64,000 bases of DNA from Streptomyces qaidamensis (GCF_001611795.1 NZ_CP015098.1:372001-436000), one strand, 5' to 3'. Positions 40,020 to 49,315 are shown, numbered from the stretch's first letter. Made by a program: numbers and translations. Notes: generated from the sequence alone by a model not told the origin.

Positions 40020-43000
40020 CTACGCCACCGGCGCGGCGATCCCGCTCCGGAAGAACTGCCGGGCCTGCCGGTTCAGGTCGCCCAGGCGCAGGGCGAGTCG
40101 TGTCGCGGCGTCGTAGAGGGCGTGGACCGCCCGGAGGCGCTCCAGACGGGGAGCCAGAGCCGACAGGGCGATGGCCAGGGCCACGCCGGCCCAGGCGACG
40201 GGCCCGAGCGGGGTGCAGCCGAAGAAGTGGCTGACGCCGGGGGTCTGGACGAGGGCGGCGAGGACGGCGGCCGACCCGAGGGCCGTGACCCAGACGAGTG
40301 TGCTGTGGCGCCGTCCGGAGAGGGTCTGCACGAGCTGCGCGCCGACGACACCGCACAGGGCCATGGTGGTGGACCGGCGTTCGGTGCCGGGGGTGAGGCG
40401 GCCGATGAGGTACGCCGCGGCCGCCCCGAAGCAGGTGGTGATGCCGCGGCGGCGGATGGAGCGCAGCAGGGGCGCGCCGAGGACGTCGAGGCCCATCGGG
40501 CCGGTCGCGGCGTGCTCGGCGGTCGAGGGGTCGCTGCTCGGTGTGACGGCCACGGCCATGGCCGGGAACATGTCGGTGAGCAGGTTGACCAGCAGCAGTT
40601 GACGGGTGGACAGGGGCGAGGCACCGGCGAGCAGGGTACCGAGGACGCTGAAGCCGACCTCGCCGGCGTTGCCACCGATGAGGATGCTCACCGCGTCGGC
40701 GACGCTGCGCCACAGGGCGCGGCCCTCGGCGACCGCGTCCACGAGGACGGACAGGTCGCCGGTGGTGAGCACGAGGTCGGCGGCGTTGCGGGCGGCGGCG
40801 GAGCCACGGGACTCGACGCCGACCCCGACGTCGGCGGCTCGGATGGCGGCGGCGTCGTTGGCGCCGTCGCCGGCCATCGCCACGACCCGCCCGGCCTGTT
40901 GCAGGGCTTCCACGACGTGCAGCTTCTGCTCGGGTGCGACCCGGGCGATGACGCCGGCGCCGCGCAGGACCCGGACGCGTTCGCGGCGCTCCATGGCGAC
41001 GAGTTCGTCACCGGTCACGGCCTCGGTCTCCTCCGGCCAGCCCAGTTGCAGGGCGATGGCGCGGGCGGTCTCCGGGTGGTCACCGGTGAGCATGACGGGC
41101 AGGATGCCGGAGCGGCGCAGGTCCGCGAGCAGGGCGTGCGAGGTGTCGCGCGGGACGTCGGCGAGGGCGACGAAGCCGCTGAACTCCAGGTCGGCGAGGG
41201 GCAGGTCGAGTTCGGCCTCGGCGTCGTCGGCCCGGCAGGCGCGGCGGGCGACGGCGAGGACGCGCAGTCCTTGCCCGGCGAGCTCGTGGGCGGTGTCCCA
41301 GGCGTGGGCGGGCAGGTCCCGGCAGGCGGGCAGGATCGTCTCGGGGGCTCCCTTGACGACGAGCAGTTCGCCCATGTCCGGGTCGCCGTCGCGGCCGATC
41401 GCGGCGGCGTAGCCCCGGCGGGTCTCGAAGGGCAGCTCGCCGGTGGCTGCCCAGTCCTCGTCGGGCGGGGCGACATCGAGGACGGCCTCGTCGGTGGCGT
41501 GCGCGACCCGGCGGCCCTCCCCCGTCTCCTCCTGGGGGCAGGCACGCGCGGCCAGGCGGACGACCGGTGCGGCCTGTTCGTCGTCGGTGGCGAGGACGGT
41601 GCCGTCGGCGGTGGCGACGCGGACCAGGCGCAGTCTGTTCTCGGTGAGGGTGCCGGTCTTGTCGAAGCAGACGGTGTCGACCCGGCCGAGCGCCTCCAGG
41701 GTGCGTGGGGTGCGGACCAGGACGCCGCGCCGGGACAGTCGGCGGGCCGCCGCCATCTGCGCGACGGTCGCGACGAGCGGGAGCCCTTCGGGTACGGCGG
41801 CGACGGCGACCGCGACGCCGCCGCTGACGGCGCGCCGGACGGGGCTGCCGCGCAACAGGGACAGCCCGGTCACGGCCGCGCCGCCGGTGAAGGTCACCGG
41901 CAGTGCCTTGCGGGTCAGTTCCTGGAGCCGGGCCTGGACGCCGGCGGGCGGCGGGGTGCGGGCGGCGAGCGTGACGGCCCGGCCCGCCTCGGTCTGGTCG
42001 CCGGTGTTCACGACCAGGGCCGTGGCCCCTCCGGCCACGACGGTGGTGCCCTCGAAGACCATGCAGGTGCGCTGCGCCACGGGCGCACCGGGTGTGGCCT
42101 CGATTGTCTTGGTCACCGGCAGGGACTCGCCGGTGAGCGCCGACTCGTCGACCTCCAGGCCGTCGACGTCCAGCAGCCGGGCGTCGGCGGGTACGACGTC
42201 GCCGGCGCCGAGGCTGATCTCGTCGCCGGGCCGCAGCCGGGCGGCGTCGACGGTGACCGTGCGTTTACGGCTGTCCTGCTTGCGGGCCTTGGGCTGCTGC
42301 CGGGCGGCGAGCCGGGCCAGGGCCTGTTCGGCGCGCAGGCGCTGGAGTCCGCCGGTCACGGCGTTGAGGTCCATGGCGCCGACGACGAGCAGCGCGTCGA
42401 CGACCGAGCCGAGCAGCGCCGAGGCGACGGCGCCCGTGGCGAGGACGGGGGTCAGCGGGTCGTCGAGTTCGCGGCGTACGGCGCCGGCCGCCTGCCAGGT
42501 CCAGCGGGCGGGGGTGGCGGCCGGGTGCCGGGTCAGGCGTGCGGCCTGCTGCCGTGAGCGGTCGGCGAGCAGGGTGAGTCCGCGGGGCTCGCCGTCGTGG
42601 TCGGCGCGCCGCAGCCGGTCGCGGGCCTCGTGGGGTTCCAGGGCGTGCCAGGGGATGTGCAGGCGCGGCTGGGGCGGGGTGGCCCGGGCGACGCGGACGG
42701 CTTCGAACCAGCCGGTGACCAGGGCGTTGACGGCGGCGATGTTGACGGGGGCGTGCCGGGTGAGGGGCCACAGCAGGCGCCGGCCGGGGGGCTGTCCGCC
42801 GCGGGCGACCAGGAGTCCGGAGAGGGCCGCGCCGGCCCGGGCGAGGGTCTGCGACCGGCGTCCGACGCGCCGGGCGGCGGGGATCGCCGTGAGCAGCCGC
42901 CAGACATCGGCGAGGCCGCCGCGGACCAGCGCGTCGACGCCCCAGGAGACGGCGCCCCCGCCGTCGGTGAGGGCGATGGCCACGTCGCCGGCGGACAGCC

Positions 43001-44348
43001 CGGCCGCGACGTTCCCGTCCTCTGACGCGTCCAGGCGGGCGACGGTCACGACGACGTGCCCATCGTCCTGCAGGCCCCGTACGACGTCTCCGAACGGAAC
43101 CGCGCTCGGGGCGACCTCGTCGGCGAGCCGGGTGATGTCCTTCAGGTCGGAGCCACCCGCGATCACGACGTGCAGCCCTGCTCGGCGGGCGGCGTCCAGG
43201 ACGGCCTCGGCGAAGGGGTGGACCGGGTCGTCGGGAAGGCCGTCGTCGGTGTCGTCCTGCCGCAGGCTGCGCAGGGCGTCGGCGTGCAGGACGAGGGCGT
43301 CGGCGATCTCCAGCTGCCGCAGGCGCTCCCCGTTGCGCAGGAGGATCCCGGCGTGGGCGAGGAAGGCGCCGAGGGTCGCGCCGAAGGCGGCCGGTCCGTA
43401 GCGGGCGGCCTTCGGGGATCCGGCGAGGACCGCTTCGGCGGCGTCGTTCGCGCTGTGGGTGACGAGGAGGGTGGCGGCGGCGCCGGCGAGGCTGCCGGTG
43501 CTGGCGTGGGAGGCGTACTCCGCGGCCGGGGTCACCTTGAGCGGTGGCCGGGCGTCCGTGGGGCAGGGCAGGCTGGTGCGCTTGTGGTGGCAGACGTCGT
43601 CGTGCAGCGCCTCGAAGGCCGCGGCCCTGGCCACCGCCTCCGTGAGCTGGTTGCCGCGCAGGATGCCGTCGAGCACGAGCGCCAGCGGGGTCTGGCCGAT
43701 GCCGTGGGCGGCGGCGTTGGCGGCGGCGAGGACGAGTTCCATGCCGGACGTGCCGAACCGCTGCCTGAGCACGGCCCGGAAGCGGGGGTTCTCGCGCAGC
43801 AGCGTGACGGTGGCGGTGATGATGCGCGAGGTGGGCGGGATCCGCAGGGACCGGCCGGCCAGGGCGCCGGCCGCGCCGGCGGCGTCCAACAGGATCGCCG
43901 CCGCGGTGAGGCGCACCTCGGCGGGGTCGCCGGGGTGGCTGGTGTCCCGGGCGTTCGGATCGGTGCCCTCGTCCAGGCCGAGGCGGGTGGCGAGTGCGGT
44001 TGCCCGCTCGGTGACGCGGTCGGTGGCGGCGTCCTCGGCGACGGTGACCACGAGGCGGGACAGTCCCCCGTCCCAGTACGCCGTGAGCACGTCCGGGTGC
44101 TCGACCAGTTCCTCGGCGAGCTTGTGGGCGAGGGCTTCGGCCTCGCCGTCGGGGTGCCGCAGCGCGAGGTGAAGGCGCTGCCCGGCCTTCCAGTGCTGCC
44201 CGCCGGTCAGAGCGTTGCGCGCGACGTTGCGGACGCGGCGGGTGGTGTCGTAGACGGACGTCACCGACTGGGCGGTGCTGCGGGCGGCGCCTGCGGCGGC
44301 CCCGGCCACGGCCCCGACGAGCGGGGTGACGTCGAAGAGTGTGAGCAT
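40020..44348 (-). CDS. Giant CtpI-type P-type cation ATPase
   Basis: 1442 residues, far longer than the ~700-900 of usual P-ATPases but matching mycobacterial CtpH/CtpI. An N-terminal ~550-residue region (including LTAYWDGGLSRLVVTVAEDAAT, and a pseudo-HAD part near LHVVIAGGSDLKDITRLADEV) precedes a standard P-ATPase core. The actuator motif LTGESLPVTK is near residue 740, PEGLPLVATV near 855, the phosphorylated Asp in CFDKTGTLTENR near 896 and MAGDGANDAAAIRAADVGVG near 1161. The PEGLP helix resembles Ca2+-type pumps rather than CPx metal pumps, so calcium, magnesium or a similar ion is possible. It forms an operon with the upstream 184-residue gene (16-base gap). Confidence 0.92.
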   Translation of the reverse strand: MLTLFDVTPLVGAVAGAAAGAARSTAQSVTSVYDTTRRVRNVARNALTGGQHWKAGQRLHLALRHPDGEAEALAHKLAEELVEHPDVLTAYWDGGLSRLVVTVAEDAATDRVTERATALATRLGLDEGTDPNARDTSHPGDPAEVRLTAAAILLDAAGAAGALAGRSLRIPPTSRIITATVTLLRENPRFRAVLRQRFGTSGMELVLAAANAAAHGIGQTPLALVLDGILRGNQLTEAVARAAAFEALHDDVCHHKRTSLPCPTDARPPLKVTPAAEYASHASTGSLAGAAATLLVTHSANDAAEAVLAGSPKAARYGPAAFGATLGAFLAHAGILLRNGERLRQLEIADALVLHADALRSLRQDDTDDGLPDDPVHPFAEAVLDAARRAGLHVVIAGGSDLKDITRLADEVAPSAVPFGDVVRGLQDDGHVVVTVARLDASEDGNVAAGLSAGDVAIALTDGGGAVSWGVDALVRGGLADVWRLLTAIPAARRVGRRSQTLARAGAALSGLLVARGGQPPGRRLLWPLTRHAPVNIAAVNALVTGWFEAVRVARATPPQPRLHIPWHALEPHEARDRLRRADHDGEPRGLTLLADRSRQQAARLTRHPAATPARWTWQAAGAVRRELDDPLTPVLATGAVASALLGSVVDALLVVGAMDLNAVTGGLQRLRAEQALARLAARQQPKARKQDSRKRTVTVDAARLRPGDEISLGAGDVVPADARLLDVDGLEVDESALTGESLPVTKTIEATPGAPVAQRTCMVFEGTTVVAGGATALVVNTGDQTEAGRAVTLAARTPPPAGVQARLQELTRKALPVTFTGGAAVTGLSLLRGSPVRRAVSGGVAVAVAAVPEGLPLVATVAQMAAARRLSRRGVLVRTPRTLEALGRVDTVCFDKTGTLTENRLRLVRVATADGTVLATDDEQAAPVVRLAARACPQEETGEGRRVAHATDEAVLDVAPPDEDWAATGELPFETRRGYAAAIGRDGDPDMGELLVVKGAPETILPACRDLPAHAWDTAHELAGQGLRVLAVARRACRADDAEAELDLPLADLEFSGFVALADVPRDTSHALLADLRRSGILPVMLTGDHPETARAIALQLGWPEETEAVTGDELVAMERRERVRVLRGAGVIARVAPEQKLHVVEALQQAGRVVAMAGDGANDAAAIRAADVGVGVESRGSAAARNAADLVLTTGDLSVLVDAVAEGRALWRSVADAVSILIGGNAGEVGFSVLGTLLAGASPLSTRQLLLVNLLTDMFPAMAVAVTPSSDPSTAEHAATGPMGLDVLGAPLLRSIRRRGITTCFGAAAAYLIGRLTPGTERRSTTMALCGVVGAQLVQTLSGRRHSTLVWVTALGSAAVLAALVQTPGVSHFFGCTPLGPVAWAGVALAIALSALAPRLERLRAVHALYDAATRLALRLGDLNRQARQFFRSGIAAPVA

Positions 44349-44364
44349 CTGCTGCTGTCCCGAC

Positions 44365-44919
44365 TCAGCCGGTGGGGCGGCTGTCGTGTGTCTGCCCGTG
44401 GGGTTGCTCCTCGCCGTGGTGCGCGGTGGCCTCGGCGACCTGCTTCAGCGCTGAGGCGGTGGCGGTGTCGCCGACCTTGGCGGGCTGTTCATGGACGTGC
44501 TGTTCCGGCCGGTCGTGCCGGTAGTGGGAGGCGGCGAGTCTGCCGCCGGGTCCGTACGCGGAGGTGTCCTCGTCGTCCCGGCCGGACCGGGCGGAGCGGC
44601 GGTCCCCGCTCTCTCCGGCCGGTGTTGCGCCGTTCGGGGACGCGCCGTCGGGCCGCTGCCCGGGACGCGGCTGGGTGAGCCAGGCGACGGCCGCGCCGGT
44701 CACCGCCACCGGCCACTCCACCACTCCGGCCACGCCGAGCACTCCGGCGCCGGCGTAGACGGCCATCCGGCGGCCGCGCGGCGAGACCGCGCCGATCCGG
44801 TCCAGCGCGTCCGTGGCCACCTTGCCCACCTGCTCCGCACCCGGCAGGTGCCTGAGGCCGGAGGCCATGGCCCGCAGGGGCTGCGGAAGATCGGACGAAC
44901 GTGATGTCTCCTGGTTCAT
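44365..44919 (-). CDS. CtpI-operon membrane protein, unknown function
   Basis: 184 residues from ATG 44917-44919 with GTGGAGGTCGAC upstream. The central region AVYAGAGVLGVAGVVEWPVAVTGAAVAWLTQ gives two short membrane helices, preceded by a helix LRAMASGLRHLPGAEQVGKVATDAL and followed by a hydrophilic, Gly/Asp/His-rich tail (HYRHDRPEQHVHEQ, HHGEEQPHGQTHD) with nine or so His that could bind metal. It immediately precedes the giant ATPase in the same operon, so I infer an accessory role. The His-rich tail is suggestive of metal handling but is not proof. Confidence 0.75.
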   Translation of the reverse strand: MNQETSRSSDLPQPLRAMASGLRHLPGAEQVGKVATDALDRIGAVSPRGRRMAVYAGAGVLGVAGVVEWPVAVTGAAVAWLTQPRPGQRPDGASPNGATPAGESGDRRSARSGRDDEDTSAYGPGGRLAASHYRHDRPEQHVHEQPAKVGDTATASALKQVAEATAHHGEEQPHGQTHDSRPTG

Positions 44920-45025
44920 GTCGACCTCCACGAGCGCGTTGTCCAGCGGCGTCATCCGGTTTCCCAGCTCTTTGCCCTATATTCCGCCTTTGGCATGGTA
45001 TGCGCTTGTCTTGTTCGGCCGGGCG

Positions 45026-45235
45026 TCAGAGGACCGTCTCGCCGTCGTGGACCCCGCCCATGCAGCGCTTGCTGTACGACGGCGATCCGTCGCCCACGGC
45101 GGAGATGACGATCATGCCGCCACCGGCGACGCACTGGCTCGCGGTGACGTCCGCCGGGAGGGCGGCGGCAGTCGCCGGAGCGGCGAGTGCGGTGGCGGTC
45201 AGGGCAGTGAGCAGGGCGTACGACAACGTGCGCAT
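45026..45235 (-). CDS. 69-residue secreted protein with one disulphide
   Basis: Start ATG 45233-45235, preceded by GAGGGAGCCCCG. The signal peptide MRTLSYALLTALTATALAAP is followed by ATAAALPADV. The mature ~45 residues contain Cys residues in TASQCVAGGG and KRCMGG, and end GGVHDGETVL. Short secreted proteins of this plan are frequent in streptomycetes and unassigned. It precedes the CtpI operon on the same strand at a distance of about 106 bases. Confidence 0.72.
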   Translation of the reverse strand: MRTLSYALLTALTATALAAPATAAALPADVTASQCVAGGGMIVISAVGDGSPSYSKRCMGGVHDGETVL

Positions 45236-45526
45236 CGGGGCTCCCTCAGGGATGGACGGCCGGACGGTCCGGCCCGTCCCAGGCTGGGCAGGGGGCGAGT
45301 CGGCCGCCACTCGGGGGAAGGGCCCAGCGGCCCGAACCCGGGGCCCGGGAGCTGCGGCCCGGGCGTGAACCGGCTTTCCACGAAAGCGACATCGTGCGGA
45401 TCCGGCGGTCGCCGGAAGCCGTCCGTGTCGGGTCGGGCGCGCCGGGTACTCAGTGCAGGCAAACAGGCCGTCTCGGGTCCGGACACCGCACGGGAGCGGA
45501 GTGTCCGGTTCGGCGAAGGAGTGGTC
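45236..45526. promoter_or_regulatory. Divergent intergenic region with an exact SigB-type promoter at 45425-45449
   Basis: GTGTC (45425-45429), 14 bases, GGGTAC (45444-45449), 77 bases before the ATG of the nucleotidyltransferase gene. An inverted repeat GGACAC...GTGTCC (about 45480-45505) lies between promoter and start. No other reading frame is supported. Confidence 0.6.
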
Positions 45527-46204
45527 ATGACGCAGAACGGTGATGACGCGACGCTCGTCCGGCGACCGGGGATCCCCGACCTCCGGATGGCACCGGAGGG
45601 AGCCGAGCCCGCGCCACCACAGGACCCGCAGGCGGACCAGCCGCCGCAGGAACTGCCCCTCGACCGCAACCAGGCGATCCTGGAGGCGGCCAAGCAGGTC
45701 GGCGCCCTGCTGAAGCGCAAGGGGCACCTGTTCGCCCTGGCCGGCAGCGTGGCCGCGTACGCCCACGGCGGCGAGAAGAACATGCAGCACGACGTCGACT
45801 TCGCGATCCGCCCCGAGGACGCGGAAGCGGTGGCGGCCACGCTCCGCGAAGCCGGGCTGACGGTCTACACGCCGCCGGAGGACTGGCTGATCAAGGCCAC
45901 GTGTTTCGGGCAGCCGGTCGACATCATCTTCGAGTTGGCGCACCGGCCGGTGGGCGCGGACATGCTGGAGCGGGCCGAGGAGCTGTCGGTCGACTCGGTG
46001 CGCATGCCCGTGCTGGCCCCGACCGATCTGCTGTGGAGCCTGACCGCCGCGTTCTCCGAGCACCACTGCGACTTCGGGGCGGCCCTGCCCATCGCACGTG
46101 CGCTGCGGGAGAAGGTCGACTGGGAGCAGGTGCGGCGCGAGTGCGGGGACGAGCCCATGCCCGCGGCGTTCTTCTTCCTCCTGGAGCGCCTGAACGTCAT
46201 CTGA
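45527..46204 (+). CDS. Nucleotidyltransferase-fold protein
   Basis: 225 residues from ATG 45527 with CGGCGAAGGAGTGGTC upstream. After a Pro/Glu-rich N-terminus (~45 residues) comes a Pol-beta-type nucleotidyltransferase fold: LFALAGSVAAYAHGGEKNMQHDVDFAI places a GS motif ahead of a DVDFA pair, and PEDWLIKATCFGQPVDIIFEL gives the third acidic strand. Such minimal enzymes can be antitoxins, abortive-infection effectors or resistance enzymes. A TDLLWSLTAAFSEHHCDFGAALPIARAL helical region ends the protein. First gene of a three-gene operon with BON and phosphoesterase genes, under a SigB-type promoter. Substrate unknown. Confidence 0.8.
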   Translation: MTQNGDDATLVRRPGIPDLRMAPEGAEPAPPQDPQADQPPQELPLDRNQAILEAAKQVGALLKRKGHLFALAGSVAAYAHGGEKNMQHDVDFAIRPEDAEAVAATLREAGLTVYTPPEDWLIKATCFGQPVDIIFELAHRPVGADMLERAEELSVDSVRMPVLAPTDLLWSLTAAFSEHHCDFGAALPIARALREKVDWEQVRRECGDEPMPAAFFFLLERLNVI

Positions 46205-46216
46205 AGGAGCACCCAC

Positions 46217-46504
46217 ATGAGCACCCTCGGTTCACAGGACGCGGGCGGCGGGCCGCCCGCCGAGAACCTGGAGTACCGCATCGCCCACCTCCAGGACCGT
46301 CTCGCCTCCGGCGAACTCGGTGAACTGGGCGTACGGGTCGAGGCCCGGGGCAGGACGGTGCTGCTCACCGGCACCGTGCCCTCGGCGCCCTGCCGCGAGG
46401 AGATCGTGCGCACCGTCGAGGAGGAGCTCGCCGGCTTCCCCGTACACAGCGACCTCGTGATCACCGAGGCGTCCTCCCCCGACCACGCGGAGGAACTCTC
46501 ATGA
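46217..46504 (+). CDS. BON-like domain protein
   Basis: 95 residues. The alternating pattern ENLEYRIAHLQDRLASGELGEL, VRVEARGRTVLLTGTVPSAPCREEIVRTVEEEL and VHSDLVITEASS is a BON-type beta-alpha fold (here cytosolic, without signal peptide). BON domains typically bind membranes or other proteins. It starts 12 bases after the nucleotidyltransferase stop, with GAAGGAGCACCCAC before it, and overlaps the phosphoesterase gene by 4 bases (ATGA). Confidence 0.75.
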   Translation: MSTLGSQDAGGGPPAENLEYRIAHLQDRLASGELGELGVRVEARGRTVLLTGTVPSAPCREEIVRTVEEELAGFPVHSDLVITEASSPDHAEELS

Positions 46505-47265
46505 TCCGCATCGCAGCCGTGGGAGACATCCACATGGGGCCCGAGAGCCAGGGCGTGCTGCGCCCCGCCTTCGAGACCCTGCCCGAGTGCGCCGACCTCC
46601 TGCTGCTGGCCGGGGACCTCACCCGGCACGGCACGCCCGAGGAGATGCGGGTGGTGGCCCGGGAGGTCCGGGACCTCGCCGTTCCCGTCGTCGCGGTCCT
46701 GGGCAACCACGACCACCACGACGACCGCCCGGACGAGGTCACGGCCATCCTCCGGGACGCCGGTGCCCATGTCCTGGAAGGGCAGGGCACGGTGGTGGAG
46801 AGCGATGGGGCGCGGATCGGTGTCGCCGGGACCAAGGGATTCGGCGGCGGGTTCGTCGGCCGCTGCGCCGGGGAGTTCGGCGAGCCGGTCATGAAGGAGT
46901 TCGTCCGGTACTCCCGGCGGAGCGCCGACGGGCTGCGGGCCGCGCTGGAGCAACTGGGCGAGGAGGGCTGTGACGCGCGGATCGCGCTGACCCACTACTC
47001 CCCCGTCGCGGACACCCTGGCCGGCGAGCCGCTGGAGATCTACCCCTTCCTGGGCAGCTATCTGCTGGCCGAGGCGATCGACACCGCCGGTGCCGACCTC
47101 GCGGTGCACGGGCACGCGCACGCCGGCACGGAGCACGGCATGACGAGCGGCGGTGTGCGGGTGCGCAACGTCGCCCAGCCGGTCATCAAACGGGCCTTCC
47201 ACGTCTACCACCTGCCGGTCCGGGAGCCCGCCGCGACCGGCGCCGCCGTACAACAGGCCCGCTGA
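46501..47265 (+). CDS. Calcineurin-like metallophosphoesterase
   Basis: 254 residues. Metallophosphoesterase motifs are complete: GDIHMG (residues ~8-13), LLAGDLTRHG, GNHDHHDD (GNHD/E), THYSPV and HGHAHAG for the second half of the dinuclear metal site. It should hydrolyse a phosphomono- or diester, possibly a cyclic nucleotide or dinucleoside; the substrate is unknown. Translationally coupled to the BON-like gene and third in an operon beginning with a nucleotidyltransferase. A terminator follows at 47286-47307. Confidence 0.88.
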   Translation: MIRIAAVGDIHMGPESQGVLRPAFETLPECADLLLLAGDLTRHGTPEEMRVVAREVRDLAVPVVAVLGNHDHHDDRPDEVTAILRDAGAHVLEGQGTVVESDGARIGVAGTKGFGGGFVGRCAGEFGEPVMKEFVRYSRRSADGLRAALEQLGEEGCDARIALTHYSPVADTLAGEPLEIYPFLGSYLLAEAIDTAGADLAVHGHAHAGTEHGMTSGGVRVRNVAQPVIKRAFHVYHLPVREPAATGAAVQQAR

Positions 47266-47285
47266 GCGGGCCCCTTCCCCCTTCC

Positions 47286-47307
47286 GCCGCCGGCGTTCGC
47301 CGGCGGC
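47286..47307 (+). terminator. Rho-independent terminator after the phosphoesterase operon
   Basis: 10-base stem GCCGCCGGCG / CGCCGGCGGC with a 2-base loop, followed by GTTTTCTG. Confidence 0.85.
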
Positions 47308-47492
47308 GTTTTCTGTTGTCCGCCGCCCGGCGCACCGCACCGCCCGGGTACCGCCTGTGGTGTGAACCCCCCGCACGTCGTGCCCGTTTCAGGCATTTTG
47401 TCTGCTTAGCATGCGAACTCCGCGCTCCGCACGTCGGCGATGTCCCCACGCGTCCACTCGGGGCGCACGTGCCCCGTACGAGAGGACATCAG

Positions 47493-49157
47493 ATGGCGCT
47501 GACGGGCCGTCAAAGACCACCCTCCGAGCATGCCTTCTCCCCGCACGACGCCGTACTGCGCAGCGCGGCGCCGAGTCTCGCCCGCCGTCGCTTCCTGACC
47601 GTCACCGCGGCTGCCGCGATGCTCGCCTTCAGCACCAACCGGCCGGCGCGCGGTGCCACCGCCGCCCGCGAACTCGACGCGGCCCGGATCACCGACAACC
47701 CGTTCACCCTCGGCATCGCCTCCGGGGACCCGCTGTCCGACTCCGTGCTGATCTGGACCCGGCTCGCGCCCCAGCCGTTCGCGGAGGACGGCGGCCTCGG
47801 CCAGGAGCGGGTCGCCGTCTCCTGGGAAGTGGCCCTGGACGAGTGGTTCGTCATCGTCGAGCAGGAGGGCACCGCCACGGCCCACCCGGAGTACGCCCAC
47901 AGCGTGCACGTCGACGTCAAGGGCCTGCGGTCGGACAGCGAGTACTACTACCGGTTCCGGGTGGGCACCTGGATCAGTCCCGTGGGCCGCACCCGCACCG
48001 CCCCGGCCCCGGGCAGTGACACCGACAGCCTGCGGCTGGCCGCCGTCGCCTGCCAGGCCTACCAGGACGGCTACTACACCGCCCACCGGCACCTGTCGCA
48101 GGAGGACGTCGACGTGGTCTTCTTCCTCGGCGACTACCTGTACGAGTACGCCGTGGACTCCGCCGGCGGGGCCCGCCGCTACACCGACCGCAAGCTGCCC
48201 GACCTGTTCAACCGCGAGGCGACCACGCTCGCGGACTACCGGCTGCGCTACGCGCTCTACAAGAGCGACCCGGACCTGCAGGCCGCGCACGCCCAGCACC
48301 CGTTCGTCGTGACCTGGGACGACCACGAGACGGAGAACAACTACGCGGGCGCCTACGACGAGAAAGGCAGCGCCCCGGAGGACTTCCTGGTGCGGCGGGC
48401 CGCGGCCTACCGGGCGTACTGGGAGAACCAGCCGCTGCGCGCCGAGCAGTTGCCGAACGGGCCCGACGCCCGGCTGTACCGGCGGCTGACCTGGGGCTCG
48501 CTCGCGCAGTTCGACATCCTCGACACCCGCCAGTACCGCTCCGACCAGGCCTACAACGACCGGCCTCACGCACCGGGCGCCGAGTCGGACGATCCGGCCC
48601 GCACTCTCACCGGCGCCGATCAGGAACGCTGGCTGCTGGACGGCTGGCAGAAGTCGAACGCCCTGTGGCACGTCCTGCCCCAGCAGGTGTGCTTCTCCCA
48701 GCGCAAGTTCGACCTGACCGAACCGGCCCGGGTCTCCATGGACGCCTGGGACGGCTACCGGGCCTCCCGCAACCGCGTCATGGCGGGCGCGAAGGCCGCC
48801 GGCATCGACAACTGGATGGTCCTCACCGGTGACGTCCACGTCGGATACGCCTTCGACATCAAGGAGAACTTCGACGATCCGGCCTCCAGGACGGTCGGCA
48901 CGGAGTTCACCTGCACCTCCGTCGCCAGCGGCGGCAACGGCACCGCGAAGCCGGGCGACTGGGACACGTACATGAAGGCCAACCCCCACATGAAGTACTT
49001 CGACGGCCGGCGCGGCTACGTCCGGGTCGAGATGGGCCGTGAGAACGCCCAGGTCGACTTCCGGACCGTCGCGGCCATCACGACGCCCGGCGGGGGCATC
49101 TCCACGACCGCGTCCTTCGTGACCGAGGTGGGTTCACCCGGCCTGAAGTCCGCGTGA
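47493..49157 (+). CDS. phoD: PhoD-type alkaline phosphatase/phosphodiesterase, Tat-exported
   Basis: 554 residues from ATG 47493. The twin-arginine signal is SLARRRFLTVTAAAAMLAF (residues ~28-46). The catalytic domain matches PhoD: NPFTLGIASGDPLSDSVLIWTRLAP, LAAVACQAYQDGYYTAHRHL, FFLGDYLYEY, FVVTWDDHETENNYAGAY, FDILDTRQYRSDQ and NWMVLTGDVHVGYAFDI. It is a calcium/iron-dependent enzyme that frees phosphate from mono- and diesters outside the cell. PhoD genes are usually part of the PhoP regulon; I could not identify a convincing PHO box here. Monocistronic. Confidence 0.94.
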   Translation: MALTGRQRPPSEHAFSPHDAVLRSAAPSLARRRFLTVTAAAAMLAFSTNRPARGATAARELDAARITDNPFTLGIASGDPLSDSVLIWTRLAPQPFAEDGGLGQERVAVSWEVALDEWFVIVEQEGTATAHPEYAHSVHVDVKGLRSDSEYYYRFRVGTWISPVGRTRTAPAPGSDTDSLRLAAVACQAYQDGYYTAHRHLSQEDVDVVFFLGDYLYEYAVDSAGGARRYTDRKLPDLFNREATTLADYRLRYALYKSDPDLQAAHAQHPFVVTWDDHETENNYAGAYDEKGSAPEDFLVRRAAAYRAYWENQPLRAEQLPNGPDARLYRRLTWGSLAQFDILDTRQYRSDQAYNDRPHAPGAESDDPARTLTGADQERWLLDGWQKSNALWHVLPQQVCFSQRKFDLTEPARVSMDAWDGYRASRNRVMAGAKAAGIDNWMVLTGDVHVGYAFDIKENFDDPASRTVGTEFTCTSVASGGNGTAKPGDWDTYMKANPHMKYFDGRRGYVRVEMGRENAQVDFRTVAAITTPGGGISTTASFVTEVGSPGLKSA

Positions 49158-49315
49158 GGCGTCCGCCCGTACTGCACATGGCGCCGTTCCCCGCACCAAA
49201 GCGCGAAACGGGACGGCCGGGGGCATCGCGCCGGCCCGTTCCGGCAAGGCCTGTGCGGGAGCTCACCATGATCGACACCCCGAACCGAACGCTGAGATCG
49301 AAGGAGACGCATCGC

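Noticed and set aside
47345..47350. GGGTAC upstream of phoD as a SigB-type promoter
   Set aside because: No acceptable -35 element at 14-16 bases and it is 143 bases from the start; it lies in a GC-rich stretch where chance matches are likely.
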